Notes: generated by a model from the letters alone, not told the origin. DNA of 64,000 bases from a bacterium (GCA_022828125.1 JAJEJD010000019.1:204875-268874), one strand, 5' to 3'; numbered from the stretch's first letter, positions 45,121 through 54,362 are shown. Program-made: numbers and translations.

Positions 45121-45720
45121 CTAATTTTCAGGCGTGAGCGCCTTGTTCAGCAATGCTTCCGCGCCCGCATTCAGGGAAAGCTCCCTGGCGGCCTCCTGCC
45201 CGCGCGCGGACATTTTCACCCAGGTTTTCCGCAAGATGCCGATGATTTTCTCCTCGTCATGCAGACGGGAGAAATCCCAGAAATAGCTCTCCAGAAACAC
45301 CAGACAGGCGACATCCTCGAGCGTCTGGGTTTCCGGGTTGGATCTCAATCCCTTTTTTTTCAGCAACTTGCGTACTCGTGCTATCGTTTCCTCATCGTAA
45401 CCCACCTTCTTGAGAATCTCGGCTGCTTTCTCCCCATGATAGTCATAAAGGCGGGTCCGCCATTGGTGATATCCCTTCCGACCCAGCGGATATTCCGAGC
45501 GGGGAATCTCCCATCTGCGTATATGTTGGCTGTGAACCGCCAGACAAAGGGCCTCTGAGGCTTGCGGCTCGATGGTTTCGAGCCATTTCGTCATTCTCAT
45601 CGAATACAAAAGCTCTTTGGGATAATCTTCGCCCTCGAAACTCTCGGTGTTCGGATCCTCGGAATTCGCCTCATCGATGAGACGCAAAGCATCTTCAAAA
45701 CGTTTGGGGTTTTCATTCAT
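45121..45720 (-). CDS. DUF4202 domain-containing protein
   Basis: A 199-residue cytosolic protein of the DUF4202 family. F-E-D-A-L-R-L-I-D-E-A-N-S-E-D-P, then Q-H-I-R-R-W-E-I-P-R-S-x-Y-P-x-G-R-x-G-Y-H-x-W-R and the E-D-V-A-C-L-V-F-L-E-S-Y motif are typical, with histidines set like an HD-type metal site. The family often neighbours sulfite reductase genes, as here. It is divergent from cobA across a shared 170-bp control region. Start at 45720, not the in-frame 45768, because of AAGGTG upstream. Confidence 0.85.
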   Translation of the reverse strand: MNENPKRFEDALRLIDEANSEDPNTESFEGEDYPKELLYSMRMTKWLETIEPQASEALCLAVHSQHIRRWEIPRSEYPLGRKGYHQWRTRLYDYHGEKAAEILKKVGYDEETIARVRKLLKKKGLRSNPETQTLEDVACLVFLESYFWDFSRLHDEEKIIGILRKTWVKMSARGQEAARELSLNAGAEALLNKALTPEN

Positions 45721-45797
45721 GATGAGCACCTTTGTAGTGATTAGCATCAAAATATCTATTCCAGACAAAACAACTTAAGAATAAACGCTTGCTCGGG

Positions 45798-45854
45798 TTG
45801 ACAAAAGCGGAAAAGTGAAATATTTTCCGGAAAAAGTTAAGTGTTTTACTTAAC
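45798..45854 (+). promoter_or_regulatory. Promoter and operator of the siroheme/sulfite operon
   Basis: TTGACA (45798-45803), 17-base spacer, TATTTT (45821-45826). Overlapping it is the inverted repeat GGAAAA-N8-TTTTCC (45809-45828). Just downstream, near the expected start of transcription, is the palindrome GTTAAGT-GTTTT-ACTTAAC (45836-45854). This arrangement suits a repressor site (such as CymR- or CysB-like control); the regulator is not known. Confidence 0.6.
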
Positions 45855-45892
45855 AATAAAAAGAAAAGTTGATTTTTATACGGGAATCTCTT

Positions 45893-46702
45893 ATGTATCA
45901 AGGAAAAGTGCAGATTGTGGGAGCAGGTCCCGGGGACCCGGACTTGCTTACACTCAAGGCGGCAAAAGCTCTCTCAAGCGCAGACTTGGTGGTTTACGAC
46001 CGTCTCGTGAACCCTGAGGTTCTTGAGCTTTGCCCGGAAAACTGCCAACTCATCAATGCGGGAAAATCCAGCGGTCGACACACCATGAGCCAAGATAACA
46101 TCAACGAAGCTCTCATCCATTTCGCTCATCGCGGTTATCAAGTGGTGCGTCTAAAAGGCGGGGACCCTTTCGTGTTCGGTCGTGGCGGCGAGGAAGCGCA
46201 AGCACTGGCAGAAGCCGGTATTGATTTTGAAATCATACCAGGGGTCAGTTCCGCCCTGGCCGTGCCCGCCTATGCCGGAATACCCGTCACACACCGAAAG
46301 CTCGCCTCGTCGTTCACGGTCGTAACTGCACATGAAGACCCCGGAAAACCGGAAACACAAGTGGATTACGCGCACCTGGCGAAGAACAGGGGGACGCTCG
46401 TTTTCCTCATGGGCGCGCGCTCCATTGGACGCATATCAGCCGCTCTAATCGAAAACGGCATGTCGAAAGACACGCCCGCCGCCATCATCGAAAATGGAAC
46501 CACAAACAGGCAATTGGCCTACCGCTGCTCTTTGGGAGAAGCATCGAGTCTCGCGCAACGCGAAGAAATATCCCCCCCTGCCGTTTTTCTCGTCGGACCC
46601 GTCGCCGGCCTTGAAGACCTCGTCTGGTTCGAGGCCGATGAAAGCCAGGAAATCTCCTGGCGCTGTCCCACGGAAGAAACCCTGAGCAAAGTCATTTCGT
46701 AA
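45893..46702 (+). CDS. cobA: Uroporphyrinogen-III C-methyltransferase
   Basis: A 269-residue SAM-dependent methylase making precorrin-2, the first step to siroheme. V-G-A-G-P-G-D-P-D-L-L-T (residues ~9-20), the R-L-K-G-G-D-P-F-V-F-G-R-G-G-E-E-A segment (~85-101) and the G-I-P-V-T-H-R motif are the classic SUMT signatures. It has no oxidase/ferrochelatase domain; the CbiX-like gene downstream may do the metal insertion. Start at 45893 by homology (M-Y-Q-G-K-V-Q-I-V-G). Confidence 0.95.
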   Translation: MYQGKVQIVGAGPGDPDLLTLKAAKALSSADLVVYDRLVNPEVLELCPENCQLINAGKSSGRHTMSQDNINEALIHFAHRGYQVVRLKGGDPFVFGRGGEEAQALAEAGIDFEIIPGVSSALAVPAYAGIPVTHRKLASSFTVVTAHEDPGKPETQVDYAHLAKNRGTLVFLMGARSIGRISAALIENGMSKDTPAAIIENGTTNRQLAYRCSLGEASSLAQREEISPPAVFLVGPVAGLEDLVWFEADESQEISWRCPTEETLSKVIS

Positions 46703-46775
46703 ATGCCGGGCATTAGCCCGGACCATATAATTCATCATCAAATATGTAAGTAGTTCTCCACGTAAGGAGCAAGTG

Positions 46776-48578
46776 ATGCACGAAGAATCACGAAAACCAC
46801 TGCCTCGGGAAACATTGGGCGTCATTCCGGTGATTCCCGAAGAATTCGATGATTTTGAAACACAAGCCACCAGATTCCGAAACGGGGAACTCGATAACGG
46901 CGAGTTTCTCCCCTATCGCCTAAGGCGCGGCGTATATGGCCAGCGTCAGGCGGACGTACAGATGGTGCGCGTGAAAATTCCTTTCGGCGGTCTGAGCGCT
47001 TCCCAACTCGAAGCCCTGGGGCGCGTATCGCGTGATTACGCGCCGTTGGGAAAAGGCCATGTGACGACACGGGAAAACGTGCAGTTTCATTTCGTCCCTC
47101 TCGACCAGTCCGCCGATGTCTTGAGGCTTCTGGGCGAAGTAGGACTGACCACGCGGGAAGCATGTGGAAATTGCGTGAGAAACGTCACCGGTTGTCCCTA
47201 TGCGGGCGTTTGTAAGGATCAGGTTTTCGACGCTACGCCCTACGCAGGCGCGTTTGCGCGTTACTTCGTCCGCAAGGATTTCACCCAAGACCTGCCGCGC
47301 AAATTCAAGGTGGCGTTCTCGAGTTGCGCTTCGGACTGCGTGGTCGGCGGAATTCATGACATCGGTTTCATCCCCGTTATCAAGGAGATGGAAGGAACTC
47401 CCGTGCATGGATTCAAGATGCTCGTCGGCGGCGGGCTGGCTACCTTCGCGCGTACCGCCGAGGTGCTTTACGAGTTTGTTCCGGTATCCGATTTCCTAAG
47501 GGTGAGTGAAGCCCTCATCCGGGTTTTCGACCAGGCGACTGAACTCCGCAAATCCCGCTTCAAGGCGCGTATCAAGTTCCTCGTAAGCTGGATAGGGATA
47601 GACGGGCTCCGCGAACGCGTCGAGGAAGAACTCAAAAAAGATTGGGCGAAAGAACCTGTCAGTCCTGAACCCTATCTTTGGAATGACGACGAAGAAACCG
47701 ACGCTCCACCCGTCTTGAATACCCTGAACGGGGCGGGGGCCAGCCCGAATGGCGACTCGGCGGATTATTACGCCTGGAGAAAAACGAACGTCACCGCGCA
47801 AAGGCAAGAAGGTTATTTCGCCGTCGATGTGAAACTTCCATTGGGGAACATCCATACGGATCAGTTCTTCTCGCTGGCCGACCTCACCCGACGTTTCGCG
47901 AGAGGGCGCGCCAGAACGAGTTTCGAGCAAAACCTTGTCCTGAGATGGGTGCGCGAAGGAGAGCTTTACCCCCTCTGGAAAGAACTCCAACGCATCGGGC
48001 TCGCCGAAAAAGGCGCTCGTGAGATTTCCGACGTGGTTTCCTGCCCGGGAACGGATTCATGCAAACTCGGCATCACCTCTTCCATGGGTCTGGCCAACGC
48101 TATTCGTGAAACACTTCATGAGATTGATCAGGATCCTCTCACGCGGGAGATGCACATCAAGATGAGCGGTTGCCCGAATTCTTGCGGGCAACATCACATC
48201 GCCAACATCGGCTTTCACGGGGGGACGCTCAGGGCGAACGGCGCGATGCTGCCCGCTTATGAAATTTTCCTCGGCGGTCAATACGATAGTACCGATGGAG
48301 AAATCCGCATCGGCAACCGTATCCAGGTTCGGATTCCGGCAAAACGCGTCCCTGCTGCACTCAAGAAAATGTTGTCCCACTACCAGGAAAACAGAAGCGA
48401 AGACGAGCGATTCAACGAGTTTTTGGATCGTGTGGGGAGCGCGTCCTTTGAAGACTTGCTGCAGGAGTTTCACCTTGCCGGCCAGTTCAACGACGAGCCC
48501 GATTCCGATTTGTTCATCGACTGGAGTCAGAACAGGCAATACGTACTGGAAAGAGGAGAAGGCGAATGCCTAGCCTAG
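46776..48578 (+). CDS. Ferredoxin-type sulfite/nitrite reductase
   Basis: A 600-residue siroheme enzyme with the two-repeat fold. The [4Fe-4S]-siroheme cysteines are in C-P-G-T-D-S-C (residues ~423-429) and S-G-C-P-N-S-C-G (~464-471). The N-terminal repeat has a vestigial C-G-N-C-V-R-N-V-T-G-C. R-x-x-x-N-V-Q-F-H near 86-94 is the substrate-binding side. ATG at 46776 with AAGGAG six bases upstream. Operon with cobA before and CbiX-like after suggests sulfite rather than nitrite, though the family covers both. Confidence 0.9.
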   Translation: MHEESRKPLPRETLGVIPVIPEEFDDFETQATRFRNGELDNGEFLPYRLRRGVYGQRQADVQMVRVKIPFGGLSASQLEALGRVSRDYAPLGKGHVTTRENVQFHFVPLDQSADVLRLLGEVGLTTREACGNCVRNVTGCPYAGVCKDQVFDATPYAGAFARYFVRKDFTQDLPRKFKVAFSSCASDCVVGGIHDIGFIPVIKEMEGTPVHGFKMLVGGGLATFARTAEVLYEFVPVSDFLRVSEALIRVFDQATELRKSRFKARIKFLVSWIGIDGLRERVEEELKKDWAKEPVSPEPYLWNDDEETDAPPVLNTLNGAGASPNGDSADYYAWRKTNVTAQRQEGYFAVDVKLPLGNIHTDQFFSLADLTRRFARGRARTSFEQNLVLRWVREGELYPLWKELQRIGLAEKGAREISDVVSCPGTDSCKLGITSSMGLANAIRETLHEIDQDPLTREMHIKMSGCPNSCGQHHIANIGFHGGTLRANGAMLPAYEIFLGGQYDSTDGEIRIGNRIQVRIPAKRVPAALKKMLSHYQENRSEDERFNEFLDRVGSASFEDLLQEFHLAGQFNDEPDSDLFIDWSQNRQYVLERGEGECLA

Positions 48579-49018
48579 AAAAACAATTGGAATTTCTGGA
48601 CGATAAGCCCGAGGACCAGGTAAAAACTGCTGTCTTGCTCATCGGCCACGGCAGTCGCGCACAAAACGCCAACGAAGCGCTGTTCCTCGTCGTGGACCAT
48701 TTTCAAAAAGCATGGCCGCATCGCATATTGAAAGCCGCTTTCCTGGAGATCAGTTACCCCTCCATTCCAGAGGGAATCGACTTGTGCGTAGCGAAAGGGG
48801 CGGAGAGAATCATCGTCATCCCTTACTTTCTTTTCAGGGGCAATCACGTGAAAGTGGACTTGCCCGTCTTCATCAATGAAGGCCGGAGGAAATATCCGGA
48901 TATCGACGTCATTTTGGGCCCGCATCTCGGCTTCCATCCCAAGATGATCGAGATCGTCGATGAACGAATCCAGCAAGTACTCGATACCCTAAAATTCGAG
49001 GAGAATGTGCTCTCATGA
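48566..49018 (+). CDS. CbiX/SirB-like sirohydrochlorin chelatase
   Basis: A 150-residue single-domain chelatase. L-L-I-G-H-G-S-R (~24-31) holds the metal histidine; I-P-Y-F-L-F-x-G-x-H-V-x-x-D-L-P (~87-102) provides the second histidine. Small CbiX^S-type proteins act as homodimers. Overlaps the reductase by 13 bases and the ATP-grasp gene by four. It may insert iron for siroheme; cobalt is possible. Confidence 0.88.
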   Translation: MPSLEKQLEFLDDKPEDQVKTAVLLIGHGSRAQNANEALFLVVDHFQKAWPHRILKAAFLEISYPSIPEGIDLCVAKGAERIIVIPYFLFRGNHVKVDLPVFINEGRRKYPDIDVILGPHLGFHPKMIEIVDERIQQVLDTLKFEENVLS

Positions 49019-49989
49019 GTGGCCAAAACGGATCTGCCCGCCCCATCGCCATTTATTATGAACACCCCGAGTGGTTCAAAAAGCTCTTTGATGAACTCGA
49101 CAGGCGAGATGTGGCATATGAAAAAATAGAAGCCCACAACCATCGCTTCGACCCTGCGGAAACCGAATCGCCTTATTCTGTGATTGTGAACCGCATGAGT
49201 CCATCCGCATGGGCGCGCGGGCATACACATGCGATTCCCTACACGCTGGAATATTGCGCGCACCTCAAAGCGATTGGCGCCAACGTGATCAACGGTTATG
49301 AGGCCTATCTCCATGAATTCTCAAAAGTGCGGCAAACCCGTTTGCTCAAGAGTTTGGGCGTCAATCATCCGAGGTCACGGGTGATCAATCATCCCTCACA
49401 AGCTCCTGCAGCAGCTCAGGGATTGAGTTTCCCTGTTATTACGAAGGCGAACATTGGCGGAAGCGGCGCTGGTATACAAAAGTACGATACGCCTGAAGAA
49501 CTCCAGAGAGCGGCGGATGAAGCGGGTATTGACTTTGGCATCGACAATGTAGTGCTCGTGCAAGAATACATCCCGCCCCGTGGAGAGCAAATTGTCCGCG
49601 TCGAAGTGCTGAACAGCAAGTTTCTTTACGCGATTCAACTGGCTTTGGTCGACCCGAATTCCTTTAATCTCTGTCCGGGCAGTTACTGTCGCCGCAACGA
49701 GGAGGTCGCATGCGGGGTGAACGGCAGAAACGCCTTGATTGAGAAGGTCACGCCACCGCGAGAGGTAATCGATACAGTCGAGAAAATCATGCAAACAGCC
49801 GGGATAGAAGTCGGCGGCATCGAATATCTGGTCAGCGATAAAGATGGAGAAATCTATTATTACGACATCAATGCGCTTTCCAATTTCGTGGACGATGCGC
49901 AAAATATGATCGGCTTCGACCCCTGGCCGCTGATGGCCGACTTCATCCTCGAGCGCGCACAGCACCGTGCTCCTGTAGTGAGTATATAA
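49015..49989 (+). CDS. ATP-grasp protein, RimK-like
   Basis: A 324-residue ligase-type protein. The first domain carries M-S-P-S-A-W-A-R-G-H; the ATP-binding part shows P-V-I-T-K-A-N-I-G-G-S-G-A-G-I (~140-154), L-V-Q-E-Y-I-P (~181-187) and the metal motif Y-Y-Y-D-I-N-A-L-S (~281-289). RimK-like enzymes link a carboxylate to an amine. Its ATG overlaps the chelatase stop (ATGA), so it belongs to the sulfite/siroheme operon; the substrate is not known. Confidence 0.82.
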   Translation: MSGQNGSARPIAIYYEHPEWFKKLFDELDRRDVAYEKIEAHNHRFDPAETESPYSVIVNRMSPSAWARGHTHAIPYTLEYCAHLKAIGANVINGYEAYLHEFSKVRQTRLLKSLGVNHPRSRVINHPSQAPAAAQGLSFPVITKANIGGSGAGIQKYDTPEELQRAADEAGIDFGIDNVVLVQEYIPPRGEQIVRVEVLNSKFLYAIQLALVDPNSFNLCPGSYCRRNEEVACGVNGRNALIEKVTPPREVIDTVEKIMQTAGIEVGGIEYLVSDKDGEIYYYDINALSNFVDDAQNMIGFDPWPLMADFILERAQHRAPVVSI

Positions 49990-50042
49990 AGCTCAAACCC
50001 AAAGCACTTTGATGGGCCAAGATACTTACCTATAATGGGGAT

Positions 50043-50939
50043 GTGTTAGAGACAGCCGCCGTATACGCCCTCATATCTGCAATTTTGCTTGCGCTAAGGG
50101 ATATCTTCGGACGCTTTGCAGTTCGTGGCATAGACCCCATCACCGGAACGGCCTTTACCGCCATCATCGGCCTACCCGTTCTCTGGGTTATTTCAGCTGC
50201 GCGGGGAGATTTTTCAGACCCCTGGCCGGGCCTGGGCTGGCCTCTTCTCTTCATTGCCATCGCGGGAATTTTTAGAGTCTGCTTTGCGCGCACCATGCTC
50301 TTCGCCGCGACGCAATACATCGGGTCTGCGCGCACGAGCACCATCGTCGCGACGAATCTGATTTTCGCCGTATTCTTCGGCGTCGCCTTGCTGGGAGAAG
50401 CGCTTACATACACAATCGGGATAGGCGCCCTCCTGGTATTTGCCGGATATATTTTCATCGCCAGAAGTCATCCCAATCATCAAAGTGGTGAATCTCGTAA
50501 CAGCCGATATATCGGAATGGGATTGGCTCTCGGCTGCGCGCTGGCCTTCGGAGCGGCCGCAGTGCTTGTGCGACCGGCAGTGGGGTTCTTCAGCTCCGCT
50601 AACGAGGCGAATTTCTATTCCAACATTTTCGCGGTAGCGGCTTTTTTGCCTTTCCTTTTCCGCAAAGGAAAAGCTAGCGAAATCAAAAACTGGACTCCAA
50701 GCAACTGGGGGTTTCTCGTGCTAGCCGGTCTATCCGCTAGCCTCGGCGTTACGTTTCTATATCTCGCGTTGGCGAACGCTCCCGTCGTCTACGCATTCCC
50801 CATCTCGCAATCAAGGCCTTTGTTCGCCATCGCTATTTCATGGGCTTTTCTTCAGTCGGAAGAGAAAATGAACTGGCGCGTCGTGGCGGGCGCGCTCGCA
50901 ATTTTCACGGGCACGGTTACCCTGATTTTCAACGGATAA
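50043..50939 (+). CDS. EamA/DMT-family transporter, two-domain
   Basis: A 298-residue membrane protein with about ten helices in two EamA repeats (~residues 6-136 and 156-298). Each repeat ends in the usual L-G-E-A or L-Q-S-E-E glutamate region. GTG start at 50043. It is 53 bp downstream of the ATP-grasp gene on the same strand, so it may export a product of that operon, though this is inference. Substrate unknown. Confidence 0.85.
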   Translation: MLETAAVYALISAILLALRDIFGRFAVRGIDPITGTAFTAIIGLPVLWVISAARGDFSDPWPGLGWPLLFIAIAGIFRVCFARTMLFAATQYIGSARTSTIVATNLIFAVFFGVALLGEALTYTIGIGALLVFAGYIFIARSHPNHQSGESRNSRYIGMGLALGCALAFGAAAVLVRPAVGFFSSANEANFYSNIFAVAAFLPFLFRKGKASEIKNWTPSNWGFLVLAGLSASLGVTFLYLALANAPVVYAFPISQSRPLFAIAISWAFLQSEEKMNWRVVAGALAIFTGTVTLIFNG

Positions 50940-51107
50940 GGCATTGGGGGCAGTTCCACAAAACCGCTGGAATCAACTCTTCATTTCCATGCAAAAAATT
51001 ACGCACGGGGCTGGCAAGAGGAAAAAACAAGTTGCGGAAGGTCAGGCCTTGGGCTAAAGTTGTATAAAAATACTGGATATTCACTCCATCAAGGAGAATT
51101 CCACGAC

Positions 51108-51446
51108 ATGATGAACATCGGGGAAGAAAAGCTAGATTCTGTTGTCATCGTTGCGATTGAGGGGCGTGTAGACGGTACCACCGCCCCGGAGTTGGAAAAC
51201 CGGATTTCGGAAATCGTCAATCGTGGTGATGCGCATGTCTTGTTCGATTGCGCAGGAATGACATATGTCAGCAGTGCCGGGCTGCGCATATTTCTCACGA
51301 GCGCCAGAAAATGCCAGCAAAACGGGGGCAAGTTGATGATCTGCGCGCTACAGCCCGATTGCAAGTCAGTGATAGAAACCAGCGGTTTTCATACTGTCAT
51401 CGATTGCCACGATACTCGTGAGGCAGCCCTAGCGGCGGCTTCATAA
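51108..51446 (+). CDS. STAS-domain anti-sigma factor antagonist
   Basis: A 112-residue SpoIIAA-like protein. V-V-I-V-A-I-E-G-R-V-D-G-T-T-A-P (~11-26) and D-C-A-G-M-T-Y-V-S-S-A-G-L (~45-57) are the STAS signatures; the second S of S-S-A-G-L is the expected phosphorylation site. ATG at 51108 follows AAGGAGAATTCC. Eleven bases upstream of the GPP34 gene, with which it forms a two-gene unit. Confidence 0.88.
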   Translation: MMNIGEEKLDSVVIVAIEGRVDGTTAPELENRISEIVNRGDAHVLFDCAGMTYVSSAGLRIFLTSARKCQQNGGKLMICALQPDCKSVIETSGFHTVIDCHDTREAALAAAS

Positions 51447-51457
51447 AGGAGCGCTCC

Positions 51458-52111
51458 ATGCTGACATTTGTCGATGAAATCTTATTGCTGATGCTCGATG
51501 ACGAGAAAGGTTCGTTTCTTCCCATTCGCGAAAGCACGATGGGATATGTGCTAGCGGGCGCCGTTCTCATGGATCTGGCGTTTGCAAACCGCATCGACAC
51601 CGACCCCAACCAGTTGATGGTTCTGGACAAAACCCCGATCGGCCACTCGCCGCATGATCGGATTCTCGAAAACATAGCGGCTTCCGACGAAACCAGGGAT
51701 GCCAAGGCCTGGATTGAAACGATTTCCCGAGAGGCCCCAGAAATCCGCGAGCAATCCCTGTCCGGTCTGGTCGATAACGGTATTTTGGAATCCCAGGAAG
51801 AAAAGTTCTTATGGGTCTTTCGGGCGCGGAGATACCCGACAATCGACGGTCGCGCCGAGCGCGAAGTGAAGCTGCGCATCACCGGCGTGTTACTTTCGGA
51901 TGAAACTCCCGATCCCAAAGATGTCGCTCTAATCTGTCTTGCCGATGCATGCAACATTCTGCGTGACGTATTTTCCGACCGGGAAATTAGTCGGATACGT
52001 CCCCGTATCGATCAGATCCGTAAGCTGGATCTCATCGGACGTGAAGTTAGTGGAGCGATTCAGGAAATCGAACAGGCGATCATGGCGGCGATGACGCATG
52101 CCCACCATTAA
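51458..52111 (+). CDS. GPP34/GOLPH3-family protein
   Basis: A 217-residue helical protein of the GPP34 family. L-L-L-M-L-D-D-E-K-G-S-F (~9-20), Y-V-L-A-G-A-V-L-M-D-L-A (~30-41), and the K-L-R-I-T-G-V-L-L end-strand are the family landmarks. Eukaryotic GOLPH3 binds PI4P on Golgi membranes; bacterial versions probably bind anionic lipid. AAGGAG lies seven bases before ATG. The pairing with a STAS gene suggests a regulatory complex at the membrane (inference). Confidence 0.82.
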   Translation: MLTFVDEILLLMLDDEKGSFLPIRESTMGYVLAGAVLMDLAFANRIDTDPNQLMVLDKTPIGHSPHDRILENIAASDETRDAKAWIETISREAPEIREQSLSGLVDNGILESQEEKFLWVFRARRYPTIDGRAEREVKLRITGVLLSDETPDPKDVALICLADACNILRDVFSDREISRIRPRIDQIRKLDLIGREVSGAIQEIEQAIMAAMTHAHH

Positions 52112-52219
52112 TAATCGCGGATTTTGGGCACCCCTGTTACGATGGGTAAAATCATCTTCCATTCGTAGTAGGTGAAGCGACGAGCAAAACACTTCCTTCT
52201 CTAGTTGAAACAGCAAGCT

Positions 52220-52678
52220 TCACATTTTTCCGCTATCTCGTCTGCGTACCAAATTCACGGATCGCATCGAAAGCACCATTTCGCTTTTCTGGTTGAATGT
52301 CCTGAATTCCATGAGGACAATCCCGCGTCCAGGCTCCGAGCGGGACGCTCTTGCCTCGATGACTTCGGCCTCGACGCGCAAGGTGTCTCCGGGACGAACG
52401 GGCTTTATCCAGCGGATGGAATCCATGCCGGGCGAACCCATCCCCGTGGACCCGATAACACCCGTATCGATGAACAAGCGAAACGAGGTTCCGATCGTAT
52501 GGAACCCACTGGCAATAATTCCACCGTATGGAGATTCAGCCGCCGCTTTCTCATCAATATGGAACGGCTGCGGGTCGTATAACGTTCCAAATTCTATGAT
52601 TTCTTCCGAGGAAAGCGTTTTTTCTTTCGTATGAATCTTCTCGCCAACCCTGAAATCCTCAAAATATTTTTCTTTCAT
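52220..52678 (-). CDS. MaoC-type dehydratase
   Basis: A 152-residue hotdog-fold enoyl hydratase. Y-D-P-Q-P-F-H-I-D-E (~35-44) has the catalytic D and H, and the G-I-I-A-S-G-F-H-T (~54-62) segment is typical. It hydrates 2-enoyl thioesters. ATG at 52678 rather than the adjacent TTG 52681. Last gene of the minus-strand cluster 58546-52220. Confidence 0.88.
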   Translation of the reverse strand: MKEKYFEDFRVGEKIHTKEKTLSSEEIIEFGTLYDPQPFHIDEKAAAESPYGGIIASGFHTIGTSFRLFIDTGVIGSTGMGSPGMDSIRWIKPVRPGDTLRVEAEVIEARASRSEPGRGIVLMEFRTFNQKSEMVLSMRSVNLVRRRDSGKM

Positions 52679-52702
52679 CAAAAACCACCTTGAAATTCCA
52701 TG

Positions 52703-53101
52703 TTATGCCGAGGTGCCGGGATATTTCTTTTCTGCTTCCTCGGCTCCTTGCGCCATGTTGTAATCTTCATCCAGCTCCCCCGTTCCGGCCGGAAACTTCA
52801 CGGTGAAGAAAGTGGCTTCTCCATCGATGGCCCGGCTCCTGTGGTCCGTATACCTGGGGATGTGAATCAAGTCTCCACGCTCAACAATCTTGTCTTCTTC
52901 ACCGAGAATATAGTGCAGCTTGCCATCCAGAATGAGCGTGAACTGCTCTTCGTTCGGGTGCATGTGTAGGGGAGGACCCTCTCCCTCCGGCTTCGTGACT
53001 ATACCGACCTTCATGAATTCACCCGCAACGCTTTTCGCCCTGACTTTGGGGTTCGTCTTGCTGTTGCTCTCCTTCATTCCTTCGATTTCATAAAAAGGCA
53101 T
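52703..53101 (-). CDS. Cupin domain-containing protein
   Basis: A 132-residue cupin. P-L-H-M-H-P-N-E-E-Q-F-T-L-I-L-D-G (~41-57) and the R-Y-T-D-H-R-S histidine (~84-90) give a complete metal site. GAGAGG lies seven bases before ATG. Between the Gfo/Idh/MocA oxidoreductase and MaoC genes; likely an isomerase or dioxygenase-type step in the same catabolic pathway. Confidence 0.82.
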   Translation of the reverse strand: MPFYEIEGMKESNSKTNPKVRAKSVAGEFMKVGIVTKPEGEGPPLHMHPNEEQFTLILDGKLHYILGEEDKIVERGDLIHIPRYTDHRSRAIDGEATFFTVKFPAGTGELDEDYNMAQGAEEAEKKYPGTSA

Positions 53102-53130
53102 GCGTATTCCTCTCCGTTCGTTGGAAAAAC

Positions 53131-54252
53131 CTATAATTCCTCATACTCACTGATAGGCATGGGCAATGGGACCGGCTCTTTTCGTTTCGCGGAAACGTCC
53201 ATCGCCATGGTGAGCAGGAGATTTCTGTGTCCGTCTTGCACGGTGGCATGCGGTGTTTCCAGGCCTGTATGCACACGCCCGAACCACGCGTTTGTTTCTT
53301 CTCGCATCGGACCCCAGAGTTGCTCGAAAGCGATGTCTCCCGGTGGATAACTCGTCAGAAAATCGACGTTTCGTTTCACATCGGGCGTGTAACCTGCAGG
53401 TTGCGCATTTTCACTGGCCAGGACCAGATCTCTATGGGTGTCGTCGATGGTGAGAACGCCCTCGGTACCCACGATGCCGATTTCCAGACTATAGACGGAG
53501 CCGGGCCAGACCGTAGGCAGTGCCCACGAGATATTCATGCTCCATATCGTGCCGTCATCAAAGGTGAAGATGCCCAGGGTCGCGTCCTTGGTGCCATAGG
53601 ACGCGCCGAGCGCCTTATCCATCGAGCGCGCATAGATTTCTACGGGCGTTTTCCCGTCCATCAACCACATGCAGATATCGAGGCTGTGCGTCCCCGAGAC
53701 GACCATCGGCGTGAGGATGCCGCGGTATTCCGTTTTCGCCACCGTGGCGATGGGCACCAGCCGGTTCATGAAGGCTCTAGTAACTACCGTGGTGACGTCA
53801 CCCAGCTGACCGGTGCGAATTTTTTCCTTGGCGACCAGAAACCGCCTCCTGAAACGCTGGGTATAGCCAATAACCGCATCCAGGCCTGCGTCTTCGATGG
53901 CTTTGAGAACCCGGGCCGAATCGGCTGCATTCGTCGCCAGCGGCTTTTCGATGAACATATCGTGGCCCCCATCCACAGAGGCCAGTATGGGACCTACGTG
54001 CTCGTTTTCCTCTGTGGCGATAATGGAAGCGGTCACCTCCGGTCGGGCCAACAGCTCTTTGTAGTCCGTAGTGAAAAAATCGGCATTCGTTTCATCGGCA
54101 AGTTTTTTCCCCACTTTCTCGTTGATGTCACAAAGGCCCAGCCATTCGACGCCCGGATAATCACGGGCGAATTCAGCACGAATTTTACCGATCGTTCCAC
54201 AACCTATGATGGCCAAGCCGATGGGTGCTCTTTTTCCATTTTCGGTGTTCAT
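53131..54252 (-). CDS. Gfo/Idh/MocA family oxidoreductase
   Basis: A 373-residue NAD(P)-dependent dehydrogenase. The Rossmann motif A-I-I-G-C-G-T-I-G-K-I-R (~14-25), the F-I-E-K-P-L-A motif with catalytic lysine (~99-105) and the G-T-H-S-L-D-I-C-M-W-L (~187-197) segment with the active-site histidine are present. Inositol- or sugar-type oxidoreductases share this plan. GGGAG precedes ATG. Sits between two cupins. Confidence 0.88.
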   Translation of the reverse strand: MNTENGKRAPIGLAIIGCGTIGKIRAEFARDYPGVEWLGLCDINEKVGKKLADETNADFFTTDYKELLARPEVTASIIATEENEHVGPILASVDGGHDMFIEKPLATNAADSARVLKAIEDAGLDAVIGYTQRFRRRFLVAKEKIRTGQLGDVTTVVTRAFMNRLVPIATVAKTEYRGILTPMVVSGTHSLDICMWLMDGKTPVEIYARSMDKALGASYGTKDATLGIFTFDDGTIWSMNISWALPTVWPGSVYSLEIGIVGTEGVLTIDDTHRDLVLASENAQPAGYTPDVKRNVDFLTSYPPGDIAFEQLWGPMREETNAWFGRVHTGLETPHATVQDGHRNLLLTMAMDVSAKRKEPVPLPMPISEYEEL

Positions 54253-54362
54253 TCATTACTCCCTAGTAATTACGATGAAATTCTCAAGAGACGCGTTCCA
54301 GGCTTACTTTCCTTTTCAGCGGGAAAACATTCCAGGCGCGTAAAATCGCCAAGTACTCAAAA

